This document shows positions 1 to 7,354 of a stretch of DNA of 20,672 nucleotides, piece after piece. Numbering within the stretch: position 1 is the stretch's first letter; each line of letters begins with the position of its first letter. The stretch lies in assembly GCA_900544225.1 (NCBI GenBank), contig UQUD01000029.1:1-20672 (forward strand). The letters are read 5' to 3'. The notes beneath the pieces were generated by a model. The model was given only the letters and a program-made list of their open reading frames with translations. It was not told the DNA's origin and searched no databases. A program made the position numbers and the translations under genes. This DNA is from an uncultured Collinsella sp. (GTDB taxonomy: Bacteria > Actinomycetota > Coriobacteriia > Coriobacteriales > Coriobacteriaceae).

Positions 1-2
1 TA

Positions 3-41
3 AAACCTGCCAAAATAAACCTGTCCCTTTTTGGCAGGTTT
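3..41. repeat. 13-bp inverted repeat (hairpin)
   Basis: Arms 3-15 and 29-41 are perfectly complementary (core AAACCTGCCA / TGGCAGGTTT) around a 13-base loop. The loop side carries a near copy of the arm start, AAACCTGTC at 17-25. It ends 16 bases before the aroF -35 box. It could be the terminator of a gene to the left of the window or one of the dispersed palindromes seen elsewhere here. There is no clear T tract on the + strand, which argues mildly against a simple terminator. Confidence 0.6.
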
Positions 42-56
42 CGGGGTGACAAGGAC

Positions 57-85
57 TTGCACTTTAGCGTGCGACAGCGGATAAT
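57..85 (+). promoter_or_regulatory. sigma70-type promoter of aroF/G
   Basis: TTGCAC at 57-62, a 17-base spacer and GATAAT at 80-85 closely match a housekeeping promoter. The predicted transcript starts near 92, giving a leader of about 48 bases with a strong ribosome site, GAGGAGG at 128-134, five bases before the ATG at 140. No attenuator-like terminator is visible in the leader. Confidence 0.65.
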
Positions 86-139
86 GCCGAACACTCAACA
101 ATACGCTTATTGCTCTTTCTATAGATTGAGGAGGCCCCT

Positions 140-1171
140 ATGGCCATGGAATTTAAACGCAAGCTGCCGATCCCCATGGAGATCCGCGAGGAAATGCCGC
201 TTTCTGCCGAGCTTACCGCCAAAAAGCAGGCATTTGACGCCGAGGTCGCCAAAGTCTTTACCGGCGAGGACGCACGCAAGGTGCTCATCATCGGCCCGTG
301 CTCTGCCGACCGCGAGGACTCGGTACTTGAATACATGAACCGACTGGCCAAGACCGCCGAGGAGGTCAAGGACAAGCTCATCATCATTCCGCGCGTCTAC
401 ACCAATAAGCCGCGTACCAAGGGCACCGGTTACAAGGGCCTGCTGCACAACCCCAACCCCGAGGCCCCCGACGACTTGCTCGAGGGCGTCAAGGCCATCC
501 GCCATATGCACCTGCGCGTTATTAAGGAAACGGGCTTCTTCACCGCCGACGAGATGCTCTATCCGTCCAACTACCAGTACCTCGTCGACTTGCTGAGCTA
601 TGTTGCCGTGGGCGCACGCTCGGTCGAGAACCAGGAGCATCGCCTGGTGTCGAGCGGCATTTCGGTACCCGTGGGTATGAAGAACCCCACCGCCGGCTCT
701 ACCACCGTTATGCTCAACTCCATTTACGCCGCGCAGGCGCACCAGAGCTTCATCTTCCGCAACTGGGAGGTCGAGTGCGACGGCAATCCGCTCGCGCACG
801 CCGTTATGCGTGGCTACATCGGCCTCGATGGGCGCACCTACCCCAATTACCACTACGAGCATCTGGAGCGCCTGGCCGAGCGCTATACCGAGCACGCCGG
901 CTATGCCAATCCCGCAGCGGTCATCGACTGCAACCACGACAACTCGGGCAAGCGTCCGCTGGAGCAGTATCGCATTTGCAAGGAGGTGCTCGACAGCTGC
1001 CGCCGCAACGAGTCCATCTCCAAGCTGGTCAAGGGCTTTATGATCGAGTCCTACCTGGAGGACGGCAACCAGCCGGTCGACGGCGGCGTCTTTGGCAAGT
1101 CGATCACCGACCCGTGTCTGGGCTGGGAAAAGACCGACTACCTCATCCACGAGATCGCGGAACGTATTTAG
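140..1171 (+). CDS. aroF: 3-deoxy-7-phosphoheptulonate (DAHP) synthase, class I
   Basis: The enzyme condenses phosphoenolpyruvate and erythrose 4-phosphate to DAHP, the first step of the shikimate pathway to aromatic amino acids; it is cytosolic. The 343-residue protein matches the AroF/G/H family in length and motifs: GPCSADRED near residue 52, a PRVYTNKPRT phosphate-binding segment near 94, and a GARSVENQEHR segment. Likely metal ligands are Cys54 in GPCS, the His of DCNHDNSG, the Glu of MIESYLEDG and the Asp of SITDPCLGW. The ATG at 140 has an ideal ribosome site; the in-frame ATG at 146 is the alternative. It stands alone with its own promoter and a downstream hairpin. The sequence does not show which aromatic amino acid inhibits it, so aroF is a family-level symbol and could equally be aroG or aroH. 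Confidence 0.93.
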   Translation: MAMEFKRKLPIPMEIREEMPLSAELTAKKQAFDAEVAKVFTGEDARKVLIIGPCSADREDSVLEYMNRLAKTAEEVKDKLIIIPRVYTNKPRTKGTGYKGLLHNPNPEAPDDLLEGVKAIRHMHLRVIKETGFFTADEMLYPSNYQYLVDLLSYVAVGARSVENQEHRLVSSGISVPVGMKNPTAGSTTVMLNSIYAAQAHQSFIFRNWEVECDGNPLAHAVMRGYIGLDGRTYPNYHYEHLERLAERYTEHAGYANPAAVIDCNHDNSGKRPLEQYRICKEVLDSCRRNESISKLVKGFMIESYLEDGNQPVDGGVFGKSITDPCLGWEKTDYLIHEIAERI

Positions 1172-1172
1172 A

Positions 1173-1200
1173 GTTACGGCGTTTTACCAAACGCCGTAAC
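1173..1200 (+). terminator. 12-bp hairpin right after aroF
   Basis: GTTACGGCGTTT (1173-1184) and AAACGCCGTAAC (1189-1200) are perfectly complementary around the loop TACC. The stem begins on the last base of the stop region of aroF. There is no T run after it, so it may protect the 3' end or act together with the second hairpin at 1249-1277. Confidence 0.5.
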
Positions 1201-1248
1201 CGGCCGACGCTGCGCGGGCCGCACCTGTACAATCTGACGTTCAACCTC

Positions 1249-1280
1249 AAGGGCGCGACCAGAAGGTCAGCGCCCTTTCG
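1249..1280 (+). terminator. probable aroF terminator
   Basis: AAGGGCGC pairs with GCGCCCTT, and an inner GACC/GGTC stem closes on an AGAA loop. The tail CCCTTTCGTTT is moderately T-rich. Position and orientation fit termination of the aroF transcript. Confidence 0.55.
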
Positions 1281-1356
1281 TTTCACGTCACCTTGTCTCA
1301 AATGCGACCCGCTCGCTATCCGTCCTCTACCTGCGGCGTTGTCTTGCTCCGGATGC

Positions 1357-1403
1357 GGCAGTTAGGGACGTTCCTTTTCTGCCGGCAGTCAGGGACATTC
1401 CTT
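1357..1403. repeat. two 20-base direct repeats, 27-base period
   Basis: GGCAGTTAGGGACGTTCCTT (1357-1376) and its near copy at 1384-1403 agree at 18 of 20 bases. The first unit also sits in a small palindrome, CGGCAG 1356-1361 with CTGCCG 1379-1384. The GGGACGTTC word recurs in the large hairpin that starts at 1410, so the three pieces may belong to one repeat family. Confidence 0.6.
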
Positions 1404-1409
1404 GGGGTA

Positions 1410-1461
1410 GTCGTTGGGGACGTTCTTGTTTGACTAGTCGTTTAAGAACGTCCCCAACGAC
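1410..1461. repeat. 18-bp palindromic element, copy 1
   Basis: Arms 1410-1427 and 1444-1461 are perfectly complementary (GTCGTTGGGGACGTTCTT and its reverse complement). The 16-base loop GTTTGACTAGTCGTTT contains the palindrome GACTAGTC at 1432-1439. A second copy with the loop in exactly reverse-complemented orientation lies at 15939-15990. The gap 1172-1733 contains no credible gene; it holds this element, the direct repeats, the long inverted repeat at 1511-1631 and two terminators. Confidence 0.8.
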
Positions 1462-1510
1462 CACCCGGGGGGAGCTGCCTTCCCTCGTGGCGGTCTTTTA
1501 GCAGAAAAAC

Positions 1511-1631
1511 CAAGTGAGTAAGCTTTTTGCAGGAGGCCAAGCACGCCCCAAAACGCCACAGCTCTGACCTGCAGTTTTATAGATCATTTGTCGCGATGTG
1601 CTCGGCAAGTTCAAAAAAGTCTACTCACTTG
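1511..1631. repeat. long imperfect inverted repeat with nested stem
   Basis: The outer arm CAAGTGAGTAAGCTTTTTG (1511-1529) pairs with 1612-1631 with one short bulge. A nested pair TGCAGG (1528-1533) and CCTGCA (1568-1573) lies inside. The ordered structure over about 120 bases with no coding frame could be a structured RNA or a miniature repeat. No known RNA family was recognised. Confidence 0.45.
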
Positions 1632-1654
1632 CATCCGAGACACACCAGATAGGC

Positions 1655-1695
1655 AAAAAACCGCCGCGAAAGGCGCCCGGCTCCCTTCGCGACGG
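1655..1695 (-). terminator. rho-independent terminator of bceAB
   Basis: Read on the minus strand, CCGTCGCGAAG pairs with CTTTCGCGGCGG (one mismatch and one wobble) and is followed at once by TTTTTT (1655-1660). It lies about 40 bases after the stop of the permease gene and in the right direction. Confidence 0.8.
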
Positions 1696-1733
1696 TCATA
1701 CGCCTCTAATTTTGCGACGGTTTTGCCCGCTTG

Positions 1734-3956
1734 TTACTCGCTGTAGCGGGTAGCGATGGCGGCTCGTACCATGCCGGCGCTCATGAGGTAGGTCACCAGG
1801 AAGTAGCCACCGTATGCTGCCAGGAAGATTGCACAGGTGAGGCCCACGGTGCCGCCGATGCTCATATTTCCGAATATGCTCACCAGCTCGATGATCACCT
1901 TAAGTGCCACAAAGGAGTGCGCCAAGCCCACCGCCAGCGGGAACAGGAAGAACACCGCTTGCTGCGCCATCACCGAATGGCGAATCTGGCGGTCGTCGCA
2001 GCCGATCTGCGCCAGCACGCGATAGCTGCGGCTGCCGTCGGCCACGTTGGAGAGTTGCTGGATCGACAGAATTGCCGCGCATGCAACGACCAATACAAAG
2101 CCGATGTAGATGGCTAGGTAGCTAATAAGACCGTTCATTTGCGCTGCTTGCGTGTACATCTCGGAGCGTGTGATGAAGATTCCCCACGACCCCGGCTCCT
2201 TGCCGTCAACGAGCAGATTGTCGAGCACAGTGTATTTAATACTCTCGTCTGCCTCGGTCGTATCCATCCCCTGTTTGTAGTTAACGAGCAGGCTACTGGA
2301 ATACGGCTGCAGATTAAGTTGGGACAACAGCTCGTCGGCAACGACGACGGTACCCGGATTACTGCCCATCGCCGAGTTGGCGATGGCCGCCGTATCTTCG
2401 TCCGACTTATCGGTTGCGGGCTTGAGCGTATGCCCGCCCAAGGTAAGGGCATGGCCGCCAGCCATATACTTGGTGTACAGGTCGACCAGCTCGCCGCCCA
2501 TATCACACGTGAGCAGATACTGGTCGTGACCGATGTGCACCGGCTCCTCGCCCATCATCTGACGCAGTTTGTTGTACTGGCTTGCCGGCGTCACAAACAG
2601 ACCCATCGTATCGGCATTGCTACCCCCGAACGCCTTGGGAAGCTTTTCGCCCATGATCTTGCACATCTCACTTGGGGTCACCGAAGGATTCGAGCCGCCA
2701 AATGGGTAACTCAGATACGAATCGATCTGCACATGCTCACCGGCAACATCGGCGATATCGACCTTCTTGCCGGTCTCGTCGTTGTTGTCCGCCGACTTGC
2801 CCTTACGATCGCCGTGCCATGGATCGCCGTGCCATGCGGAGTACAAATCGACCGTACTATCGGCCAGCACCATTCGATCGGCCTCAGACGGATTGAAAGA
2901 CTCTTTGTAGAAGTCGAGCGTATCGGGCGTGTAATAGACATACGTCTGCGACATGTCGGCCGGATTATAGCGCTCCAGATTCTCGTTCATCACGTTGGCA
3001 ATCGACATACCGCACGTCACCGAGGTGATGGCCAAAAACAGGAGCATCGCGATGACGCCCATCGAAAAGCACACCGTGTTGACCTTGGCCGCAAGCTGGC
3101 GCACGGTAAACATGTTGAGGCCGCGCCAATACACACTGCGCAGGCTCTGCAGCAGCTTAATGAGCATGCCCGAGAGTCCCCAGAACAGGGCAAAGGTGCC
3201 CACGGTAACCATAGCGGTCGTAATGCCAAACTGGTTCATGGCATCTTGCAGCTTGCTGTCCGTCGCGGTTAGCGGGAACCCATCACGTAGCAGACGGTAA
3301 TAGGCCACGCCCACAAGCACCGCGCCCACGGCAAAGATGGCAATCGCAATCCAGGGGTTGCGTGTCTTGATGCTCTCGTTGCGACGCTCGGCACCCATAA
3401 GCTCGATGAGTTTGGTACGACGCACGGCGCGAAGGTTCAGCAGTAGCGTGAGCACAAACATTACGAGCATGCAGACAAGGGTCAGATTGAACGCATGCAT
3501 CGAGAAAAAGAAGTGGAAATTGGCGATCTGTGTCTTAAAGAGCGAGGCCGTAAAGAACGTCATGAGCTGGGAGAGTCCCACACCCAGCACAATGCCGGCG
3601 ACAAAGGCCACGACCGACACTATCACGGTCTCGAGCGCCATGATCGTGGCGACGCGCCCGCGCCCCATGCCGAGCACCTGGTACAGGCCAAACTCCTTCT
3701 TGCGGCGTTTCATGATGAAGTTATTGGCGTACACCATCAAAAAGGCCATGACACCGGCCAAAAAGTACGTCAGGTCACCGAGCATGCTGCCCATTACCTG
3801 CGCCAAGCCCTTTTCATCGATTCCGGCGATGTCGACCTGCATCGAGATGGTGTTAAAGGCATAGAAGACCGTAACGCCCAGGGTGAGCGTCAAAAGGTAG
3901 ACGAGGTAGTCGCGGCCGGCGCGGCGGACGTTGCCCCAAGCGAGTTTACAGAGCAT
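1734..3956 (-). CDS. BceB-like ABC transporter permease (FtsX/MacB fold)
   Basis: This is the membrane half of a peptide-antibiotic exporter/sensor of the BceAB type, in the cytoplasmic membrane. The roughly 740-residue protein shows the BceB layout: about seven membrane helices in the first 320 residues (for example near 18-38, 66-84, 107-135, 157-177, 208-226, 250-275 and 303-325), an extracellular domain of about 300 residues, and three C-terminal helices near 640-662, 690-710 and 715-740. FtsX-type segments lie in both membrane blocks. Start: the ATG at 3956 follows GAGGG at good spacing; a GTG at 3968 would add four residues. Either start overlaps the stop of the ATPase gene, showing translational coupling. 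Family knowledge links such permeases to bacitracin or lantibiotic resistance; the substrate here is unknown. The usual BceRS histidine kinase and response regulator are not within 4 kb on either side. Confidence 0.85.
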   Translation of the reverse strand: MLCKLAWGNVRRAGRDYLVYLLTLTLGVTVFYAFNTISMQVDIAGIDEKGLAQVMGSMLGDLTYFLAGVMAFLMVYANNFIMKRRKKEFGLYQVLGMGRGRVATIMALETVIVSVVAFVAGIVLGVGLSQLMTFFTASLFKTQIANFHFFFSMHAFNLTLVCMLVMFVLTLLLNLRAVRRTKLIELMGAERRNESIKTRNPWIAIAIFAVGAVLVGVAYYRLLRDGFPLTATDSKLQDAMNQFGITTAMVTVGTFALFWGLSGMLIKLLQSLRSVYWRGLNMFTVRQLAAKVNTVCFSMGVIAMLLFLAITSVTCGMSIANVMNENLERYNPADMSQTYVYYTPDTLDFYKESFNPSEADRMVLADSTVDLYSAWHGDPWHGDRKGKSADNNDETGKKVDIADVAGEHVQIDSYLSYPFGGSNPSVTPSEMCKIMGEKLPKAFGGSNADTMGLFVTPASQYNKLRQMMGEEPVHIGHDQYLLTCDMGGELVDLYTKYMAGGHALTLGGHTLKPATDKSDEDTAAIANSAMGSNPGTVVVADELLSQLNLQPYSSSLLVNYKQGMDTTEADESIKYTVLDNLLVDGKEPGSWGIFITRSEMYTQAAQMNGLISYLAIYIGFVLVVACAAILSIQQLSNVADGSRSYRVLAQIGCDDRQIRHSVMAQQAVFFLFPLAVGLAHSFVALKVIIELVSIFGNMSIGGTVGLTCAIFLAAYGGYFLVTYLMSAGMVRAAIATRYSE

Positions 3957-4731
3957 CGGAGCCCTCACCGCCCATCATGGCAACGACCTCCATAATGCGG
4001 TCGAAGAACTCTCGGCGGTCGGTGTCGCCGCGGCGCAGCTCGGTGAAGATCTTGCCGTCGCGGATAAACAACACGCGGCTCGTGTAGCTGGCGGCAAAGC
4101 TGTCATGCGTGACCATGAGCACGGTGGCGCGCAGGCGGCGATTGAGGGCCTCCAGGCTCTCGAGCAGCAGACGAGCGCTTTTAGAATCGAGGGCGCCGGT
4201 GGGCTCGTCGGCCATGATCATGGTGGGGTCGGTGACGAGCGCGCGAGCCGCGGCAACGCGCTGTTGCTGACCGCCGGACATCTGGTAGGGATACTTGTCG
4301 AGCACCTGGCTGATGGACAGGCGCGCTGCCACATCCTGCACGCGGGTCGAGATCTCTGCCGAGTTTGTGCGGGCAATGGTGAGCGGCAGGGCGATGTTCT
4401 CGCGCGCCGTGAGCGTATCGAGCAGGTTGGAGTCCTGGAAGATAAAGCCGAGCTCCTCGCGGCGGAACTGCGAAAGCTTAGCCTGCTTCATGCGCGTTAC
4501 GTCCTGCCCGTTGATGCGGATGGTGCCGCTCGTGGCGCCATCGATGGTCGACACGCAGTTGAGCAACGTCGACTTGCCCGAGCCCGAAGCGCCCATGATG
4601 CCAACAAATTCGCCGCGGTTGACGGTAAAGCTGACGTCGTTGAGCGCACGGGTCACGTTGCCCAGCGCTCCATATACCTTTTCGAGATGCGCGACCTCCA
4701 GTACCGGGGTCGCCATGTGCGTGGTTTGCAT
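3946..4731 (-). CDS. BceA-like ABC transporter ATP-binding protein
   Basis: The 261-residue cytosolic ATPase powers the adjacent permease. All ABC motifs are intact: Walker A GASGSGKST at 47-55, Q-loop Gln99, signature MSGGQ at 151-155, Walker B with catalytic Glu176 in MIMADEPTGALD, and switch His209 in VTHD. The LolD/MacB/BceA subfamily is indicated by the sequence around the signature and by the FtsX-type partner. The ATG at 4731 has AAAGGA seven bases upstream. Its 3' end overlaps the permease start by about 11 bases. The two genes form one minus-strand operon ending in the terminator at 1655-1695. Confidence 0.92.
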   Translation of the reverse strand: MQTTHMATPVLEVAHLEKVYGALGNVTRALNDVSFTVNRGEFVGIMGASGSGKSTLLNCVSTIDGATSGTIRINGQDVTRMKQAKLSQFRREELGFIFQDSNLLDTLTARENIALPLTIARTNSAEISTRVQDVAARLSISQVLDKYPYQMSGGQQQRVAAARALVTDPTMIMADEPTGALDSKSARLLLESLEALNRRLRATVLMVTHDSFAASYTSRVLFIRDGKIFTELRRGDTDRREFFDRIMEVVAMMGGEGSDAL

Positions 4732-4741
4732 ACCGAGTCCT

Positions 4742-4779
4742 TTCTTGCGATTAGTCTACGGCATCTATAGTCGCAAGAA
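4742..4779. promoter_or_regulatory. inverted repeat in front of bceA
   Basis: TTCTTGCGA (4742-4750) and TCGCAAGAA (4771-4779) are perfect complements separated by 20 bases. A possible minus-strand -10 box, TATAGA (4764-4769), lies between them. The layout suggests a dyad operator for a dimeric regulator of the transporter operon, or a 5' leader hairpin. The promoter assignment is weak because no good -35 box is visible. Confidence 0.4.
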
Positions 4780-4814
4780 GACGAGTCGGCTACCATCGAT
4801 ATGGCTTACGCTTG

Positions 4815-4832
4815 CCTTACCGTTGTGTAAGG
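4815..4832. promoter_or_regulatory. dyad upstream of the Nudix-Vsr gene
   Basis: CCTTAC (4815-4820) and GTAAGG (4827-4832) form a perfect 6+6 dyad overlapping a TTGCCT -35-like box (4812-4817). A dyad in a long promoter spacer is typical of MerR-family control. The matching -10 box is not clear (TAGCTA at 4839-4844 is one choice), and no merR gene is in the window. Confidence 0.3.
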
Positions 4833-4879
4833 TACGGGTAGCTAGCCTGTCACGTGTTGATGTTGAGAGAGGACTCCTG

Positions 4880-5869
4880 TTGAAGACTATTCATGTTGCC
4901 GCTGGGATCATTCGCAAGGATGGATCTGACGAGCTGCTTGCCGTGCAGCGCGGCTACGGCGACATGCGGGGACTTTGGGAGTTCCCGGGCGGCAAGCTCA
5001 TGCGCGGCGAGTCGCCCGAGGACGCCGTACGCCGCGAGCTTATGGAAGAGTTGCAGGTAAAAGTCGCCAACCTGCGTGATTTCTATACCGTTGAGTACGA
5101 CTACCCCGATTTCCATCTCTCCATGGAGTGCTACTACTGCTCACTCGCCGATGAATCCGATGAGCCCCAGAAGCACGACCGCCAGCTCGATATCCGCTGG
5201 ATTCCGCGCACCTCGCTTGCCACGGTGGAATGGATGCCCGCCGACAAGGGACTCATTGATGCCCTGATTGAGTTGAAGGAAGATCGGCTTGAGGCCAACA
5301 GCACTACCAAAGATGCCAAGGCCGCCACGACCGAACACCCCGCCGCCAAACCCAAGCGCGCACCTAAGCGCCGCAGCAAAAAGCGTCCCAAGCCCGGTCT
5401 GCTCGACGGCATCGATACCTCCGACCTCTCCGCCGACGAGCGCGAACTGGTGCGCCGTCGCGCCGCCATCAAAAAGTCCATGAAGGGCAACAAGCGCGCC
5501 AACACCAAGCCCGAGCTGCTCGTACGCCAGCGCCTGCGCGCAACGGGCCTTACGGGATACCGTCTGGAATGGAAGGTGCCCGGAAAGCCCGACATCGCCT
5601 TCCCCGGCCGCAAGATCGCCATCTTCGTCAACGGTTGCTTTTGGCACCGCTGTCCCAAATGCAACCCTAGCCAGCCCAAGCGCAACGTTGAGTTTTGGGA
5701 AGCAAAGTTTCGCCGCAACGTCGAGCGCGACCGCGCTGCCGTGACAGCACTCACTCAAATGGGCTGGACACCCATAACCATCTGGGAATGCGAGCTCAAA
5801 AAAGACCGCATCGACGCCACTATGGAAAAGGTCATCGAGCAGGTGCGGGCCGCAGAGCCGCAGCGCTAG
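4880..5869 (+). CDS. Nudix hydrolase fused to Vsr-type mismatch endonuclease
   Basis: A 329-residue two-domain protein. The N-terminal domain (about 1-138) has a Nudix box from Gly38 to Val60 following G-x5-E-x7-REL-x-EE, with Gln59 where Gly is usual; such MutT-like enzymes hydrolyse nucleoside triphosphates. A charged linker rich in Lys, Arg and Pro (about 140-200) leads to a Vsr domain (about 192-325): NTKPELLVRQRL with Glu212, GKPDIAF with catalytic-type Asp238, NGCFWH with His256, cysteines 253, 258, 261 and 304 able to hold zinc, and NVERDR. E. coli Thr63/His64 correspond to Val250/Asn251 here. Vsr nicks next to T:G mismatches left by deaminated 5-methylcytosine. Start: the TTG at 4880 follows GAGAGAGGA by six bases and opens exactly at the Nudix fold. 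No cytosine methyltransferase is nearby. The fusion suggests joint nucleotide-pool cleaning and mismatch repair, which is inference. Confidence 0.85.
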   Translation: MKTIHVAAGIIRKDGSDELLAVQRGYGDMRGLWEFPGGKLMRGESPEDAVRRELMEELQVKVANLRDFYTVEYDYPDFHLSMECYYCSLADESDEPQKHDRQLDIRWIPRTSLATVEWMPADKGLIDALIELKEDRLEANSTTKDAKAATTEHPAAKPKRAPKRRSKKRPKPGLLDGIDTSDLSADERELVRRRAAIKKSMKGNKRANTKPELLVRQRLRATGLTGYRLEWKVPGKPDIAFPGRKIAIFVNGCFWHRCPKCNPSQPKRNVEFWEAKFRRNVERDRAAVTALTQMGWTPITIWECELKKDRIDATMEKVIEQVRAAEPQR

Positions 5870-6124
5870 GAACGAGCCGCCCACACGCCCCGCGCAGGCG
5901 AGCCACATCCGCGCCATAAACCTTAGAAAGCCCTTAAGCTCAAAACCTTTCAAGAGTGTTACTCGATAGCTTTTACCTGCGGTTTCATCGCAACGTCAAA
6001 CCTCATTAAGCCTTTCTTTAGCACTTCCTTATCTGCACCCGCGGCATAATACTGCCAACGCACGGGACCTAGCAGCACACCCTGTGCGCAACCTTTTGGT
6101 GGACATCGAGGAGGCCGCATAAGC

Positions 6125-6334
6125 ATGCATTCTTCCAATGACGCAGCACAGCAGCCATCCCTAAAACATGCAAACCTTTTCTCCTTCCCCCCGACACAGA
6201 GAAACGGTCTCCTCGACTCCCCCACCACAAAAACCAAGCGCTCAGCCGATCAGAGCCTCAACTTACGAGCATCCTTCGAAAAGCTCCAAGCATCCCTAGA
6301 CAAGGCGTTCCCCGAACAGGCAAGAGCAATCTAA
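6125..6334 (+). CDS. possible small protein of 69 residues, unknown
   Basis: The ATG at 6125 has a full AGGAGG (6109-6114) ten bases upstream and the frame stays open to a TAA. The product is polar, with no signal peptide or membrane helix; only its last 25 residues look helical and amphipathic (ASFEKLQASLDKAF). Codon choice is less GC-biased than in neighbouring genes, so it may be non-coding. If it is not real, 5870-6359 is an empty stretch of about 490 bases: I see no RNA gene there and only a weak GGCA/TGCC dyad near 6041-6056. Confidence 0.35.
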   Translation: MHSSNDAAQQPSLKHANLFSFPPTQRNGLLDSPTTKTKRSADQSLNLRASFEKLQASLDKAFPEQARAI

Positions 6335-6347
6335 GCCCATCGCGCTT

Positions 6348-6353
6348 TATACT
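6348..6353 (+). promoter_or_regulatory. -10 box TATACT seven bases before the araC-type start
   Basis: TATACT ends six bases before the ATG at 6360, which places transcription start on or next to the A of the start codon. No ribosome site precedes this ATG. That combination indicates a leaderless mRNA, common in Actinobacteria. The -35 region is poor. Confidence 0.4.
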
Positions 6354-6359
6354 GATGCC

Positions 6360-7298
6360 ATGCGAAACATGGATCACATAGAATTGCACCGCGGAGGACG
6401 CGAGGAAGCGTTTCCCGAGACCGCCGAAGACTGGCCCTATATTGCCGAACGCGCAGAATTCGCTCGCTATCCGGGCAATTCCGTCCCCTGGCACTGGCAT
6501 TCCGAAGTTGAGCTTTTCTACATGGAGCAGGGAGCGATTGACTATCGAACGCGCGCGGCTCATGAGCACGTACGCTTTGAGGGAGGGTCCGCCGGCTTTA
6601 TCAACGGCGGCGTTTTGCACAGCACGCTGCAATCGCCCAATTCGGCGCCAGCCATTCAAATGCTGCATATCTTTCAGCCGTCGATGCTCGGCGATCCCGC
6701 GGGACGCCTTCAAAAGCGCTATATCAATCCTTTGCTGCAATGTCGAGGCGTCGATGTGCTCAAATGGTCGCCCACCAACCCCGACGATATGCCCTTTATC
6801 GATTTGCTGAAGAGCTCCTTTAGCCACGACCTTCAACGGCCGCAGAACGAGATGGCGCTTCGAAATAACTTGTCAGAGCTCTGGATTCAGATTTACGCCA
6901 AGGCCGAACCGCTCTTTTCCTCCGACGGCGCCTCTTGGATGACCAGCCGCGACGTACAGTTCAAGGCAATCCTGGACTTTATCCGCGCAAACTATGCAGC
7001 CGCTATAGATGTGCCCCAGATGGCATCTGCAGCCGGCGTAAGCGAAAGAGAGTGTTACCGCATTATCGAAACTTGTGCAGGAACGACCCCGGCGGCATAT
7101 CTACGCGCATACCGCATAAACCGTGCTTGCGAACTTTTGGCACACACCACGCGAACGGTACAGACAGTCGCGCGCCAATGCGGATTTATAACAGCAAGCC
7201 ATCTTGGCCAGGTATTTAAAGAACAAATGGGGTGCACTCCTTCGAGCTATCGAGCAGCGAGGCAGAATCTCGATAGCACCAGGCAGAAATCCCGCTAG
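6360..7298 (+). CDS. AraC-family transcriptional regulator with cupin sensor domain
   Basis: A 312-residue cytosolic regulator. The N-terminal half is a cupin-type ligand domain with the HWHSE motif at 45-49, a typical metal- or sugar-pocket strand. The last hundred residues form the double helix-turn-helix of the family: the first around VPQMASAAGVSERECYR, the second around TVQTVARQCGFITASHLGQ, ending with the usual FKEQMGCTPSSYR. Such regulators usually activate nearby genes in response to a small molecule, often a carbohydrate. The HAD phosphatase 56 bases downstream in the same direction is the nearest candidate target or operon partner. The ligand cannot be told from sequence. ATG 6360 is chosen for the -10 box placement; ATG 6369 is an alternative. 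Confidence 0.88.
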   Translation: MRNMDHIELHRGGREEAFPETAEDWPYIAERAEFARYPGNSVPWHWHSEVELFYMEQGAIDYRTRAAHEHVRFEGGSAGFINGGVLHSTLQSPNSAPAIQMLHIFQPSMLGDPAGRLQKRYINPLLQCRGVDVLKWSPTNPDDMPFIDLLKSSFSHDLQRPQNEMALRNNLSELWIQIYAKAEPLFSSDGASWMTSRDVQFKAILDFIRANYAAAIDVPQMASAAGVSERECYRIIETCAGTTPAAYLRAYRINRACELLAHTTRTVQTVARQCGFITASHLGQVFKEQMGCTPSSYRAARQNLDSTRQKSR

Positions 7299-7354
7299 CC
7301 CTTCTTCTGTCACTGCATCAAACTTGCAGGCAAACAACAGAGAGGAGCAATCAT

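Noticed and set aside
84..130. Reading frame MPNTQQYAYCSFYRL upstream of DAHP synthase, rich in Tyr and Phe, like an attenuation leader peptide
   Set aside because: Its ATG lies inside the predicted -10 box, upstream of the likely transcription start, it has no ribosome site, and no terminator/antiterminator pair is visible.
119..1150. Long minus-strand open frame opposite DAHP synthase
   Set aside because: It is the complement shadow of a GC-rich gene with clear family motifs; its own product resembles no protein family.
1410..1461. CRISPR repeat or phage attachment site for the GGGGACGTTC palindromes
   Set aside because: Copies are 14 kb apart, not regularly spaced, with no cas genes, integrase or tRNA nearby.
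4295..4879. Upstream extension of the Nudix-Vsr frame by 195 codons
   Set aside because: It runs antisense to the bceA ATPase gene and through the intergenic control region; the ribosome site at 4865-4873 and the Nudix fold both place the start at 4880.
5959..6237. Minus-strand frame of 92 residues after the Nudix-Vsr gene
   Set aside because: No ribosome site, no recognisable features, and odd composition with many Cys and Pro; probably chance.
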